DNA of 64,000 nucleotides from Paralithodes platypus (GCA_032716605.1 CM064560.1:19474762-19538761); one strand, 5' to 3'; positions 20,793 to 32,971 are shown, counted from the stretch's first letter. Numbers and translations are program-made. Notes: generated by a model from the sequence alone, not told the origin.

Positions 20793-23430
20793 CCAGCCTT
20801 GCATAATTCCAACTAAGGATAGCCCAATAAGGCCGTTAGGCGTATTTCCATTGGGGTCCTTGTGGGATTAGGTTAGCTGGGGAAAGAGGGGAGGATAAAA
20901 GAAGTAGATATTTTAGAGAAAGTATTTCTTGGGGGTTATTTTAAGATACCTTACATCCTATAGTAAATATCAGTAATCCGTAATCAGTAATCATTTCAGT
21001 TTGGTTTGCCTATCTCTTATGTCGTATTTAGTAGTAGACATAAGCTTGGTGCTCCCTTCTCGCAGCTGTCCGGTTCAGGTGCTCCTTCAGACTACGTCTG
21101 AAGGAATACAGTGTTCTCTTTTCACGGACTGACTGGGGTAGGTCGTTCCAGTCTTTGATGGCAGTGGAGAAGAATGTTACCTTCCCCTGTCCTTAGATTC
21201 TCGGGACCGTAAAATTAAACATCCTATTTCTTGTATTATGTCCACTCCTCTCATTTGCTTTAACAAAATTACTCTTTAGATACTCTGGAGCTCTGTCATA
21301 GAATATCTTGAAGGCATTAGTGAGCCTGATTTGTTTGGCCCTGTCAGAGACATTGAGCATACCTAGTGACTGAAGTTGTTCCTGGCCAACATGCGATCTG
21401 GGTCCTAGGTTCAGCATGAACCTAACCATTTTATTTTGAGTGACCTGAAGTTTGTGCTGTGCTGATTTAGATGATGCAGAGTACCAGGATATCACAGAAT
21501 AGTCAAAATGACATTGAACAAGCGCTTGGCATAGGGTCTTTTTGGTCGCCGCTGGCAAGCATCCCACCTGTCTATACAGGTATTTTATACGTGTTCTACA
21601 CTTACTCAGGATAGATTCCAGAATTGTTTTACCTGATGGAGTCGAGTCCAGTTTTAGTCCGAGATATTTAACTTGTGACACTGTTGTTATAGGAATATCA
21701 TTACAGTTGACCGAGAAGCCCACAATGTCTTTCAGTTTGCGTTTTGTTCCACATAAGATGGCTTCCGTCTTGCCCAGGTGAAGAGATGGTCTATTGTCCA
21801 CTCACTACAATCACTACAAGCCAATAGCTAGCCAATCACTACAAGATTCTAGTTCTTTGGAAAGTGAAGCAGCAATAAATATTGGGTCTTTTCCTGAAAC
21901 CAGAAGCACGCTGTCGTCAGCATACAGTAATAATTTACACGAGACGCTCAGTTCCATATCATTCACATAACAGAGAAAGAGTAAGGGACCAAGGATGCTT
22001 CCCTGCGGGACCCCACAGTTAATTGGCATAGGATCAGATATATTATCATAAATTTTGACTCTTTGTGTTCTACCGCTAAGATAAGATTTAAACCAGTTCA
22101 CTGACCCAATGCCCATTGCTTGTAGTTTATTACAGAGGATATCATGGTCTACTGTATCAAACGCTTTTTGTAGATCAAGACGAACCATACCTGTGTAAGT
22201 TACCTTTAGACATTTCTTTACGAATGTGATCTGTTAAGTGGATGAGACAGGAGTCTGTCAAGTGCATGCATCTGAAACCTGATTGAAACTTATAGAATAG
22301 ATAATTTTCTTTGAGGTAGTGTTCAATTTGGGTGTATACCGCTCTTTCAAGGATTTTAGATACAATACATAATATGCTAACTGGTCTGTAGTTGCCAACG
22401 TCTAGTTTATTTCCTTTCTTGAATAGAGGGGTTACAATAGCTTCCTTCAGTTCAGCAGGTACAGTGTTGGTGTTAATTGACAGGTTGATGATGTGGGTTA
22501 GGGGACCTGCTATACCAATGGTTCCATCTCGTAGAAATTTGGCAGGAATTTTGTCTGGTCCTGTGCTTTTATGTACATTCAGGTTAGAGAGCTCGTCAAA
22601 TGTGTATTTTGGTGTAACATTTTGCAATCCAAATGTGTTCGGGTGTATGCCTTTATCTCTGTAGAAATTTCGAAAGGTGGCCGTTGTTGTCGTGTATTTA
22701 TTGAGAGGTTGCGGTAGGTTCTGTGCAAGTGTGTTTGTTATGGAGGTGAAGAAGGAGTTGAAGTAGGTTGAAATTTGTCGTTTATCGTGGCAAACCTGAT
22801 CATTAATGTTGAGAGCAATATTAGTGTTAGACGAATCCCTTGCCTTGTTGCTGTAGCCTGTTGTTTTTAAGTGCCTCCATAGTTTTTTGGGGTTATTCTG
22901 ATATTCCTCTGCCTTATTGTGGAAATAATTAGATTTCGCTGATTTTATTTTCCTACTTAGTTTATTCCTGGCCCTGTTGAACTCATGTTTCAGACCTTGA
23001 TCCTGTCTATGTTTCGCTAGCCTTTTTAACAGATTGTCTCTGTGTTCCAGATGGTGTAGTCATTGTTGATCCATGGGTCTGACCTTGCCTTAATTCGTAT
23101 GTCTTTCAGAGGAGCTATTTCGTCTAGGATGTTTGTGATGATGGTTCTGAAGCCAACCCATGCGTCATTAACGTTTGTATTTCCGAACACTGGAGACCAA
23201 TCTGTATTTCATAAAATGTCCAGAAATGTTTCTTTGTTGTAGTTTCTGAGTGACCTTGTTTTGATGACCTTGTGATTCTCTAGGGTAATTTTTGTGGTTT
23301 TCCGTGTGCAATATGTGACGAAGTGATCACTTATCCCAGTCTGTATAACCCCTGATTGTGATATTTTGTCTTTTCTGTTACAATTGATATGGTCTAATAT
23401 TGTAGCAGTGTTCTCAGAGATACGTGTGGG
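20793..23430 (-). pseudogene. LINE (CR1/Jockey group): endonuclease end, RT and C-terminus
   Basis: Read from 23430 downward: the end of an AP endonuclease (PTRISENTATILDHINCN, TGISDHFVTYCTRK), a decayed linker at 23200-22630, then the RT: KSTGPDKIPAKFLRDG, NYRPVSILCIVSKILERAV, MVRLDLQKAFDTVDHDIL, GVPQGSILGPLLFLCYVND and LLLYADDSVLLV (near 21920, Asp pair intact). After frame breaks at about 22180 and 21805 come QVKYLGLKLDS, HFDYSVISWYS and RSGHNTRNRMF; a stop at 21193-21195 precedes a tail readable as DWNDLPQSVRE. The 3' UTR reaches about 20793. A fold-back MITE abuts the 5' end at 23430. This family also supplied the small fragments at 14681, 47491 and 57195. Confidence 0.8.
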
Positions 23431-23794
23431 GGGTTTTCTCTTTCTCTCCCTCTCTCTTTGGCTTGTATCCATTCGGCCCCATTCAGCCTACTTTTTTAAT
23501 ACGTTTAGCCCCATCCAGGTGTCAATATTTTCCTGGCGAGCGGTAGCGAGCCACCATATATATATTTTTGTTTTGACAGCAAGCTAAATTTGTACATTTT
23601 TCGATAGAAAAATTTCTCCGGCGAAGCCGGATTTCTCCATACAATGCTGGCTCGCTATCGCTCGCCAGGAAGAAATTGACGCCTGGATGGGGATAAACAT
23701 CTTAAAACAGTTGGCTGAATGGGGCCGAATGGATACAAGCCAGGGAAAGAGAGAAAAGGAGAGAAAGAGAGATAAAAAAAGCCGGTGATCCCCC
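23430..23794. mobile_element. Fold-back MITE, ~365 bp
   Basis: Same family as 13281-13654. The left arm has GGCTTGTATCCATTCGGCCC, CCCATCCAGGTGTCAATAT and GGCGAGCGGTAGCGAGCC; the right arm mirrors it with GGCTCGCTATCGCTCGCC, CGCCTGGATGGGGATAAAC and GGGGCCGAATGGATACAAG. TTAA follows the right end at 23795-23798. The left end meets the LINE endonuclease directly without TTAA, so the left junction has been altered. Confidence 0.85.
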
Positions 23795-23798
23795 TTAA

Positions 23799-23954
23799 GC
23801 CCTCACATGCTATCCATAACGTAATTATTCATCTATAGGTATATTGTTACATGTGTGTCTAACTCCTAAGTTACCAAACCACTACGTAGGTGAAGAGCTC
23901 TGCCAAACACACACCTTACACTAAACTCCAGCTATCTATTCCAACACATAATTT
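23799..23954. other. Unassigned interval
   Basis: Short stretch between the MITE and a LINE remnant; nothing recognised. Confidence 0.4.
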
Positions 23955-24130
23955 GTTTTTGTTTTTCTATGTCAATAAGGGAAACAAAAGGCAGAACTAC
24001 CTGCAGCGAGTGCCTCCCTCAGAGTTGAAAGAGTGACAGGGCCAAAATCAAGGGACGTTCGAGCTAAAATGCCTGGAAACACGGAGTTTGAAGCAATTTA
24101 AGCCATAGGAAGAGGGAAAGACTGATTCTG
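23955..24130 (-). mobile_element. Jockey-like LINE 3'-end fragment, minus strand
   Basis: Reverse complement of about 1225-1395 of the first LINE: CTATGTCAATAAGGGAAACA, GAGTGCCTCCCTCAGAGTTG, AGTGACAGGGCCAAAATCAA and GGGACGTTCGAGCTAAAATG. It covers the last ORF2 codons and the 3' UTR only. Confidence 0.8.
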
Positions 24131-24359
24131 GGAGAGAGTCTATCTAGGAGTTCATACATCATATATACGTCACACAGTGTATTTGCTAATTATATATATA
24201 TTGTATGTCCCAGTGACTCTTTATACCTGCAATTATTATCCTATATATCCGTTGATCATTATCTATTCATTTGTTGATGTTATAAATTATAAATATGCAT
24301 ACCAACCAATATAAACTTAAATAATAAACATACGGTAATGTTTACTTAACTCTCTCTAA

Positions 24360-24384
24360 TAGAAGTTGGTATTATATATATACA

Positions 24385-24442
<58 letters not shown>
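24360..24442. repeat. AT microsatellite
   Basis: A nearly pure (AT)n run interrupted by CAG near 24375. It appears to be the left half of an AT tract split by the 24443-26105 insertion. Confidence 0.9.
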
Positions 24443-24446
<4 letters not shown>

Positions 24447-26104
24447 ACGTATCTTGATCCTCAAGTGGTTAACTTGATGAATCTAGATAGCACAGAGATA
24501 TATATTAAGGTATCAGTCAGCTGAAGGCAAAACAAAAGTAAAATCTAATAAAATTATTTCCTGTTGTTGCTTCCTTTCCTTTTGAATCTTAGGACTTAGT
24601 ATCCTTTATTGACTGATACTCTTTAATTATGAAAAATACTGAAACTAATTAAAGTCATGTAGTATTTATAAAGAATTATTATTTAACCGAAGCTTAGTAG
24701 GCTATGGTTATGAACCGAAGAAGTTATATCAGAAGAAGGACTATTAATTCTATAAAAAGTCTTGAAAGATAAATATTAAAGTAAGAATATTTCTGTCTCT
24801 TACCCTTTTTGAAATGAATAGATAGTTTTCTTAATGTCCTTTTATTTATATTTAATGTAATTATTCTTGGTTCTTGTCTTACGTTAACAGTATTATATTA
24901 TTATTATCATCAGGATTTATATCAAAGTCACATAAAAAGTTAGATATATATTTAATAATTAGTTAAATGTATTTCTTAACCACGTAACAATGAGGTTTAA
25001 TTAGGAGTAAATTAAGTTACAGGATCGCTTCATAGATTCGATTCAGGTCTCACTCAAATAATATGAAAAGCAAAAATATTATTTTGAAGCCAAAAGAATT
25101 TTCTTCAGCTTAGGAAATCACTAGAAGTAATATTAACACAGCCATGTTAGTCTAAGGCGATATTACTAATATGAGACAATAGCATCACCGTACTAAGCAC
25201 CATTAAGCAATGTAAGCTTAATTAAAAGAAAATGAAAGAACTCGTAAGTATTAATATAAAACAATAGTATTACTTTCATCATAACCCAATTACTTAAAGA
25301 GTTGCTTTAGTCCACAAGTTAGTCAACTAAAATAGTTAAGTACATAATAGTAGCGTTAACGTTAATTCCCAATCAAATAGTTAAGCACATAATAGTAGCG
25401 TTAACGTTAATTCGCAATCAAATAGTTAAGCACATAATAGTAGCGTTAACGTTAATTCCCAATCAAATAGTTAAGCACATAATAATAGTAGCGTTAACGT
25501 CAATTCGCAATCAAATAGTTAAGTACACAATAATAGCGTTAACGTTGATTCCCAATCAAATAGTTAAGCACATAATAGTAGCGTTCACGTTAATTCCCAA
25601 TCACATATCTCACTAACCAACATAACGTAAGTGTTTACACCGAACACACTTAACACACACTTATATAATCTGACTGACAGTCACAATCCCATTATAATAC
25701 TTCACCCCGTCTTCCTCCAGCTGCAAGTTCACCTTCCCCAACTCCAAATGAGACTGATTTGAATGCCCACAACTCGGGTCTTATATACTAAACAATGATG
25801 GTGTAGGAACGAATCAGGAGGCGGGGGGGTGGTGCCCGCTCCAATCATAGCTCCTCGAGTCGCATAACAGGTGCCTGGTCCATTCACAGCTCCTGGCGTC
25901 GATCATACGTCATAGCGTCGGTCATCAAGTAGTTTGCAGGGTCCCCTATGACGCACGCAGGTGTGAAGGCTTGTTTGCTGGTATGCAGGCTAGCTGGTTT
26001 CCCCACTCGCTAGTTCGCTCGCTAGTTTGCTTCGCCGCTTGGGTAGTGTGACTCCTTCAACTCTAATTCTAACTCTTAAATTAACATACAGGGCTCCGTA
26101 TGTC

Positions 26105-26105
<1 letters not shown>
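24443..26105 (-). mobile_element. Probable solo LTR, 1.66 kb
   Basis: The segment starts TGTTACGTATC and ends CGTATGTCA on the plus strand, so on the minus strand it has TG...CA ends with a final CGTAACA, the same final heptamer as the gypsy LTRs at 31267 and 63369. It lies between two halves of an AT microsatellite. On the minus strand a TATA-like GTATATAAG occurs at 25780-25788. There is no coding region, primer-binding site or partner LTR. The target duplication cannot be read within AT repeats. An alternative is an unrelated A/T-rich non-autonomous element. Confidence 0.5.
25330..25602. repeat. 45-bp tandem array, ~6 copies
   Basis: Units begin AAATAGTTAAGCACATAATA and contain GCGTTAACGTTAATTC. 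One copy has a 3-base AAT insertion, another carries GTACACAATAATAG, and a CCC/CGC variant alternates between copies. The array lies inside the putative solo LTR. Confidence 0.9.

Positions 26106-26163
<58 letters not shown>
26106..26163. repeat. AT microsatellite
   Basis: A (AT)n run of about 55 bases, the apparent right half of the split AT tract. Confidence 0.9.
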
Positions 26164-26164
<1 letters not shown>

Positions 26165-26283
26165 TGTATACCACATACATTTACAGTCACCCCTCAAATT
26201 ATATATAATTCCAAGTTATTTTCTTTTTACCTAATTCCCAGGTTTAAAATGTATGATTAAACTCTGTCCCCTCCTTCACACGA

Positions 26284-26402
26284 GTACTAGGGTTATGAGG
26301 TCATGGCTGGATATAGTACTGTACTAGGGTTATGAGGTCATGGCTGGATATAGTCGCTCGGTAAAATACACATGGTCCAGGGTTCTAATCCCGGGTGGGT
26401 TG
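26284..26402 (+). mobile_element. tRNA-derived SINE head, decayed
   Basis: The core reads CATGGCTGGATATAGTCGCTC then ACATGGTCCAGG and GGTTCTAATCCCGGG. This resembles a tRNA-like A box (TGGCTGGATA, with a missing base or two) and B box (GGTTCTAATCC against GGTTCRANTCC) with usual spacing. The first part is duplicated with a 37-bp period (26285 and 26322). A functional tRNA gene is unlikely because no cloverleaf can be closed. Chance resemblance cannot be ruled out. Confidence 0.4.
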
Positions 26403-26578
26403 TATGAGGTTTTTCTGAAGTGGCATTACTTGATATAAAGATAATACATGTGTTTTGTTTGGTGCGGTCCTTGGTTGAAATGTGAACTGTGTGTAATGGT
26501 TGAACTATGGTGTTGTCTGTGGTAGAGGTGGACCTGAGAACCTTGTATAATGAATACCGTGGAATGCCAATAAGGGGG
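26403..26578. other. Unassigned flank of the 60-bp array
   Basis: Unique-looking sequence ending CCAATAAGGGGG, a diverged version of the array unit's end. Confidence 0.4.
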
Positions 26579-28854
26579 TACTACTCGCTTTGTATGGACC
26601 TCCTTCTCCCTCGTGTTTACCATATTGGTTTAAGGGGTACTACTCGCTTTGTATGGACCTCCTTCTCCTCCCTCGTGTTTACCATATTGGTTTAAGGGGG
26701 TACTACTCGCTTTGTATGGACCTCCTTCTCCCTCGTGTTTACCATATTGGTTTAAGGGGGTAGTACTCGCTTTGTATGGACCTCCTTCTCCCTCGTGTTT
26801 ACCATATTGGTTTAAGGGGGTACTACTCGCTTTGTATGGACCTCCTTCTCCCTCGTGTTTACCATATTGGTTTAAGGAGGTACTACTCGCTTTGTATGGA
26901 CCTCCTTCTCCCTCGTGTTTACCATATTGGTTTAAGGGGGTACTACTCGCTTTGTATGGACCTCCTTCTCCCTCGTGTTTACCATATTGGTTTAAGGGGG
27001 TACTACTCGCTTTGTATGGACCTCCTTCTCCCTCGTGTTTACCATATTGGTTTAAGGGGGTACTACTCGCTTTGTATGGACCTCCTTCTCCCTCGTGTTT
27101 ACCATATTGATTTAAGGGGGTACTACTCGCTTTGTATGGACCTCCTTCTCCCTCGTGTTTACCATATTGGTTTAAGGGGGTACTACTCGCTTTGTATGGA
27201 CCTCCTTCTCCCTCGTGTTTACCATATTGGTTTAAGGGGGTACTACTCGCTTTGTATGGACCTCCTTCTCCCTCGTGTTTACCATATTGGTTTAAGGGGG
27301 TACTACTCGCTTTGTATGGACCTCCTTCTCCCTCGTGTTTACCATATTGGTTTAAGGGGGTACTACTCGCTTTGTATGGACCTCCTTCTCCCTCGTGTTT
27401 ACCATATTGGTTTAAGGGGGTACTACTCGCTTTGTATGGACCTCCTTCTCCCTCGTGTTTACCATATTGGTTTAAGGGGGTACTACTCGCTTTGTATGGA
27501 CCTCCTTCTCCCTCGTGTTTACCATATTGGTTTAAGGGGGTACTACTCGCTTTGTATGGACCTCCTTCTCCCTCGTGTTTACCATATTGGTTTAAGGGGG
27601 TACTACTCGCTTTGTATGGACCTCCTTCTCCCTCGTGTTTACCATATTGGTTTAAGGGGGTACTACTCGCTTTGTATGGACCTCCTTCTCCCTCGTGTTT
27701 ACCATATTGGTTTAAGGGGGTACTACTCGCTTTGTATGGACCTCCTTCTCCCTCGTGTTTACCATATTGGTTTAAGGGGGTACTACTCGCTTTGTATGGA
27801 CCTCCTTCTCCCTCGTGTTTACCATATTGGTTTAAGGGGGTACTACTCGCTTTGTATGGACCTCCTTCTCCCTCGTGTTTACCATATTGGTTTAAGGGGG
27901 TACTACTCGCTTTGTATGGACCTCCTTCTCCCTCGTGTTTACCATATTGGTTTAAGGGGGTACTACTCGCTTTGTATGGACCTCCTTCTCCCTCGTGTTT
28001 ACCATATTGGTTTAAGGGGGTACTACTCGCTTTGTATGGACCTCCTTCTCCCTCGTGTTTACCATATTGGTTTAAGGGGGCAGTACTCGCTTTGTATGGA
28101 CCTCATTCTCCCTCGTGTTTACCATATTGGTTTAAGGGGGTACTACTCGCTTTGTATGGACCTCCTTCTCCCTCGTGTTTACCATATTGGTTTAAGGGGG
28201 TACTACTCGCTTTGTATGGACCTCCTTCTCCCTCGTGTTTACCATATTGGTTTAAGGGGGTACTACTCGCTTTGTATGGACCTCCTTCTCCCTCGTGTTT
28301 ACCATATTGGTTTAAGGGGGTACTACTCGCTTTGTATGGACCTCCTTCTCCCTCGTGTTTACCATATTGGTTTAAGGGGGTACTACTCGCTTTGTATGGA
28401 CCTCCTTCTCCCTCGTGTTTACCATATTGGTTTAAGGGGGTACTACTCGCTTTGTATGGACCTCCTTCTCCCTCGTGTTTACCATATTGGTTTAAGGGGG
28501 TACTACTCGCTTTGTATGGACCTCCTTCTCCCTCGTGTTTACCATATTGGTTTAAGGGGGTACTACTCGCTTTGTATGGACCTCCTTCTCCCTCGTGTTT
28601 ACCATATTGGTTTAAGGGGGTACTACTCGCTTTGTATGGACCTCCTTCTCCCTCGTGTTTACCATATTGGTTTAAGGGGGTACTACTCGTTTTGAATGGA
28701 CCTCCTTCTCCCTCGTGTTTACCATATTGGTTTAAGGGGGTACTACTCGCTTTGTATGGACCTCCTTCTCCCTCGTGTTTACCATATTGGTTTAAGGGGG
28801 TACTATTCGCTTTGTATGGACCTCCTTCTCCCTCGTGTTTACCATATTGGTTTT
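26579..28854. repeat. 60-bp tandem array, ~38 copies
   Basis: The first unit is 59 bp and the second 63 bp (an extra CTC); from 26701 to 28800 there are 35 units of exactly 60 bp, then a partial one. Units contain TACTACTCGCTTTGTATGGA and GTGTTTACCATATTGG. Long runs (27121-28080 and 28141-28680) appear base-identical; variants are rare (26761, 26875, 27110, 28081-28105, 28690, 28806). The unit has no stop in two plus-strand frames, so two long overlapping translations arise; this follows from the 60-base period and does not indicate a gene. Confidence 0.97.
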
Positions 28855-28926
28855 GAGATTTTAAGACGTTCCCTCCATTAGTTTGGCGATTTTAATACCT
28901 TTCGCCCTATTTCGTTGTCAATTTAA

Positions 28927-29406
28927 CCCCTAAAAGTCGGGGCGCAACTTAAGTCGTATTTAATAAAGCTGGACTATGTGGCGGCGCTCGACATAGGTCG
29001 AGTGGCAATTTCAGCACGTAATGTTGCTGAGAGAGAGAGACAAGTGGTGGCAGGAGACTAGCGAGCGTATGACTGCTCCAGACCACCGCGGCGAACCTAC
29101 TGACACAAATCTCAGCTCCCTCCTCCCTCTCTCACTCGCTACATACTGAATTGTATGGGGAAAGTACCGAATTACATGCTTTTTGCACTCGCATTGCACG
29201 GTTATTGCAAGAAAACTAGCGGTCATACAAGGATCGTTATGGTGTCATTCGAAAGCTCTGTTTATGCCCTTTCAGGGATAGATACTTGTTTTACGTTCTG
29301 GGTCTTATTTAGGCATGAAAATGATCACGTAAACAGCCCTATTTTGGCTAAAAACACCCCGCTGGGCGGTACATATAAATAAACCGCCTAGGCCGCTCGT
29401 AAAGGG
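28927..29406. mobile_element. piggyBac-type MITE, 480 bp, TTAA flanks
   Basis: TTAA at 28923-28926 and 29407-29410 flank ends CCCCTAAAAG and GTAAAGGG. Read from its right end it shares AGCGGGGTG, a TATTTAGGCAT-like segment and CAAGTATCT with the MITE at 10019-10440. A GA run and CTCC-rich stretches are internal; there is no transposase. Confidence 0.7.
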
Positions 29407-29410
29407 TTAA

Positions 29411-29635
29411 AGACCTTTCGTGCCATTTAGGTGTCAATTTTTTTCATGGCGAGCGATAGCGACCCTGTAATTTTAATTCGGCCGGGAAATTTTTCTATCG
29501 AAAAATGTACAAATTTATCTTGAAGGGGGGTCAAGGGGGTGTTTTGTTAAGCTTAATAGAGGTCTAGCGAGGAAACTAAAAATATATATGAATACATGAA
29601 TGAATAGCCCCCCAAAAAAGGCCCATCTCCCCTTA
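29411..29635. mobile_element. Fold-back MITE remnant
   Basis: It has GTGCCATTTAGGTGTCAAT, TGGCGAGCGATAGCGA and the loop words GGAAATTTTTCTATCGAAAA and ATGTACAAATTTA of the fold-back family, and ends ATCTCCCCTTAA like the right ends at 13654 and 23794. The second arm is largely lost. Confidence 0.65.
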
Positions 29636-29639
29636 AGGG

Positions 29640-31266
29640 CCTCAATGGATGGCTGGCATACCGGAGCCCTTTGGTGGATCGGTTATATGGTGGCTATACA
29701 GGCGGGTCTGTGCGTTCAAGGATTGTATGGGTGAGAATGAAAGTAGGAATACAAACGTGGGTGATTGTGTGTGTGTATGCTCCGACAGAGGATAAACTTG
29801 TAAGAGAAAAAGAGGAGTTCTGGGTGAATGTGGAGGCGTGCCTGGATAAGTTTGACAAGAACGAAAGAATATTTCTGATTGGGGATATGAATGGTAAGGT
29901 GGGTGATAGGACAGTTGATGGAGTGGTGGGAGGGTGGGGGGTACCGTCAGAGGTGAATGGGAATGGTAATGCACTTGTGGGGAGGAAGTTGTGGATAACC
30001 AACACGTTCTTCCGACACAGAATGATACACAGGTACACATGGAAAGTGGTGTGGACGATGAAGGATAAGACAGTGGTGGAACGAAAGTCACTGATTGATT
30101 ATATATGTGGGGATGAAAGAAGGAAGAAATCTGTGATAGATGCTAGGGTGTATAGGGGTATGGGAGGGGGTATGTCTGATCATTATGTAGTAGTAGCTTT
30201 GGTTAGGATACAAAAGAAGTGGGTGAGGAGAGCTGGAGGGAGGCCAGAGGAAGGTGGAATGGTGAAGAGGGTGGAGAGGATACAGGAGGAGGAAATCAGG
30301 GAAGAGTACAGGAGAGCAGTAGAAAGACGACTAGGTGGGTTCGACCTCGAAGATATGGAGGAAGTGGAGGAGATAAGCAAGGTGTTTAAGGAAGAGATCT
30401 GTGCAGCATGTGAGGAGGTGTGTGGAGTGAGGAGAAGAGGGAGGGGAGTGAAAGGTACAGCATGGTGGACAGAAGAGGTAAAAATAGCTGTGGAAGACAA
30501 AAAGAAAGCGTATAGAGAGTGGTTGGGTAGTAGAGGGAATGAAGATTTGGAGAGGTAGAAACGAGCGAGGTACGTGGAGAGAAAGAGAGTGGTGAAGAGA
30601 GTAGTGAAGGAAAGTAAGAGAAGAGTAGATGAGGAATTTGGAAGGAATCGGAGTGTAAAATGGAGGGAGTGTAAGAAGCTGTTCTGGAAAGAAGTCAAGA
30701 AAGTTAGGGAAGGTAGCAAGGGAAACAGTAAGGGTGTGAAAGATAAGAATGGGAGAATGCTAGCCGAGAAGCAAGAGAGAGTCGAAAGATGGAGAGAATA
30801 CTTCAATGAGTTGCTAAATGTAAGGAATGAAGAGCCAGCAAACTTAGTTGGATATGGTATGGGAGGGAGAAGAGGAGAAGTAGTGGAGGAGGAGGTGGGG
30901 ATCAGGAGGTCAGAAGTGTGGAAAGCTATGAAAAGAGTGAAGTTTGGGAAAACACCGGGAACAGATGGAGTGTGTGGGGAAATGTTGAGGAATGGTGGTG
31001 ATATAGTGATCGAATGGGTATGGAAAATGTGCAAACTAGCATGGGAGAAGGGGTATGCACCCAACGACTGGAAGACTGGCATAATGTCCCCCTATATAAG
31101 GGCAAAGGGGAAAGAGGAGTGTGTGGTAACCACCGAGGAATATGTCTTTTACGCGTAGTAGGGAAGGTGTACACTGTACAGTAGGGTAGTGATTGAGAGA
31201 GTGAGAGTGAGAACGGAGAAATGGATAGGCAACCAGCAGGGAGGTTTTAGGAAGGGAAGAGGATGT
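29640..31266 (+). pseudogene. RTE-like LINE, endonuclease and N-terminal RT
   Basis: The AP endonuclease (5'-truncated) reads WVIVCVYAPTEDKLVR, IFLIGDMNGKVGD, SLIDYICGDERRKK and GGMSDHYVVVALVR. A linker with AWWTEEVKIAVEDKKKAY follows, then TAG at 30556-30558 in the same frame, then RVERWREYFNELLNVRNEE, GKTPGTDGVCGEMLRNGGD and WKTGIMSP. A frameshift near 31088 moves the RT to another frame (PLYKGKG, RGICLL). It is cut at 31266 inside GFRKGRGC by gypsy element A and resumes at 40500. The lack of a gag-like ORF1 is usual for RTE elements. Confidence 0.85.
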
Positions 31267-32971
31267 TGTAACGATCCAGGTTCTCAAAGACACAGTGCTC
31301 TTCAACATTGGACTAGATAATGGCAAAATGCAACAACGGTAACACTAGATCCAACCCCTGCCTTAAACACTGGAAAACAAAACACCATTACCGCCCTGAG
31401 TCGTGCCTGGACAACGAGGTATCCTATGACTCGGTAACTGGTGCACACACACTAGGCTGACGCTCAATGAAACAGCCTATTCTCAAACAGTAAAAGATTA
31501 CTCGATTATGTTACACAAAGAAAAGATAGTTAACGTGATTAATTAACGTTACGGTAGATACTCAAATAACTGGCACTCCTGTATTAAAGAAAGTGCAATG
31601 CTAGTCCTGCAACATCAACTGGAAACTTCTGAAATAAGTCTGATGCTGGGAAGATGTTCGTAAAGAATCTTGAACAATTATAATGCAGAATACAGGTCAC
31701 AATAAATGCTAGGACATATAGTAATAATAGGCAGGCGAATAATAAAGACTGCGCAAAGGTAGTAATGCTCGACAACTAAAGAAATGCTTCGTGACACAAC
31801 GCAACAGCCTACTAGGGTTGTGCAACTCAACAACAACCTCGGCTCAAAAGTGCAGTGAATAATAATGCTGCATACATATAATAATGGGGGCTTATCTCTA
31901 ACCAGTGTCTGCTCAGTTAATAAAGTCTAGCTGGGGTATCAAGGCAGGGCAACAATGGGCGAGCATGCGGCTCGTAGCCTAACGTTGTCCGAAGGTGGTA
32001 TAATGAAGATTACGTTATATGACGGGGATGCTCTCTTGATAAATCTAGGTCTCTAGTACCTAGCTCTATCCTGGCGATCCCTCAGAAGTCAACACAAAGA
32101 GGCAGCACTATGTTGTGAGGGATAGGCTATGGCCCTCTCACACCACAGCGCTGTGCTCGCAAAGTAAACCCACCCGAAGACAACTTAGGCTCCCACAGTA
32201 CCTGTCGATGTCGTGCAGGGCTTAGCTAACACTGCACACATCGGAGACAACGACACAGTAACCTTACCCCTAGTCTAGCTTTAGATAACCAAGCAGAATC
32301 ACTCAACACCTTGCCAGGGAGACATATACCGGTCTACAACCTTCCCGAGAGAGGACACATACGGAAAAGTCCGTCTCTCAAAACCTCAATAAAGCATAAT
32401 ACCTCCTTAACCTAATACATGGAAATATCTGAGAGCTTCGCGTACAATACGACTGGTCGACGGTGAACGTCTATGCTGAAACCAGAAGGGATGTTGAGTT
32501 TAATAAAGATTAGAGAATGAGAAGGGAGAAGTCGAGAGAGAGAAATAGTATGCAAAGTGGCGAGTATGGGGGACAGAATTGCAAAGGATGTAGGCGATAC
32601 GCGTGTCAGGCAAGCTCTGAGCTGGTAAAGAACACGAGGCCGCGACGGGAAGGGACTAGTTGACCACCCGGCCGCCAACGCCGTCAGCGCCCAAGCGAGC
32701 CGCGTCATAGCTCACCCCGCTGCCAGGTGTACTCCCTCACCCTCTCTCGCTCGCCTCCCACACAAGCAACATTTATATTATAGCGAATATAAAATATAAG
32801 GCGCGGTCACAGACCAAAACAAAGACCATTTCTAGACTGTCTGTGGCAACACGACACTAATTAAATAAAGCAGATCATTCTAGGACAACTGTAGCCCATC
32901 CCCCAATCCTGGCGAGCGCTAGCGAGCTGCAATGCCCCACGCAACCATTCTGCTAACGCCGGGAGGCGTCA
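31267..32971 (-). repeat. Element A 3' LTR
   Basis: Plus-strand text runs from TGTAACGATCCAGG to GGGAGGCGTCAC, next to a C10 tract (the polypurine tract on the element's strand). It matches 38762-40499. Short open frames within it, such as 31584-31775, recur in every LTR copy and are not genes. Confidence 0.9.
32772..32783 (-). promoter_or_regulatory. Candidate TATA box in the LTR
   Basis: On the element's strand the LTR reads TATAATATAAATG after a TATATTTTATATTCG stretch and before a GC-rich segment. The equivalent site occurs in all LTR copies of this family here. It is a sequence-only candidate for the U3 core promoter. Confidence 0.35.

Noticed and set aside
26340..26402. Functional tRNA gene
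   Set aside because: A- and B-box-like words are present, but acceptor and anticodon stems do not form; a decayed tRNA-derived SINE is more likely.
26776..28856. Two very long overlapping open frames (639 and 574 codons) as a repeat protein gene
   Set aside because: The 60-bp unit lacks stops in two frames and 60 is a multiple of three, so both frames stay open automatically. Neither has a start context, unique ends or protein family features.
29671..31158. Host endonuclease/exonuclease gene
   Set aside because: Although the first part is an AP-endonuclease domain, it continues in the same frame into RTE-type RT and carries a stop and frameshift.
31584..31775. 63-residue hydrophobic frame inside the LTR
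   Set aside because: It recurs only because the LTR recurs (also 39079-39270); start context and conservation beyond the LTR are lacking.
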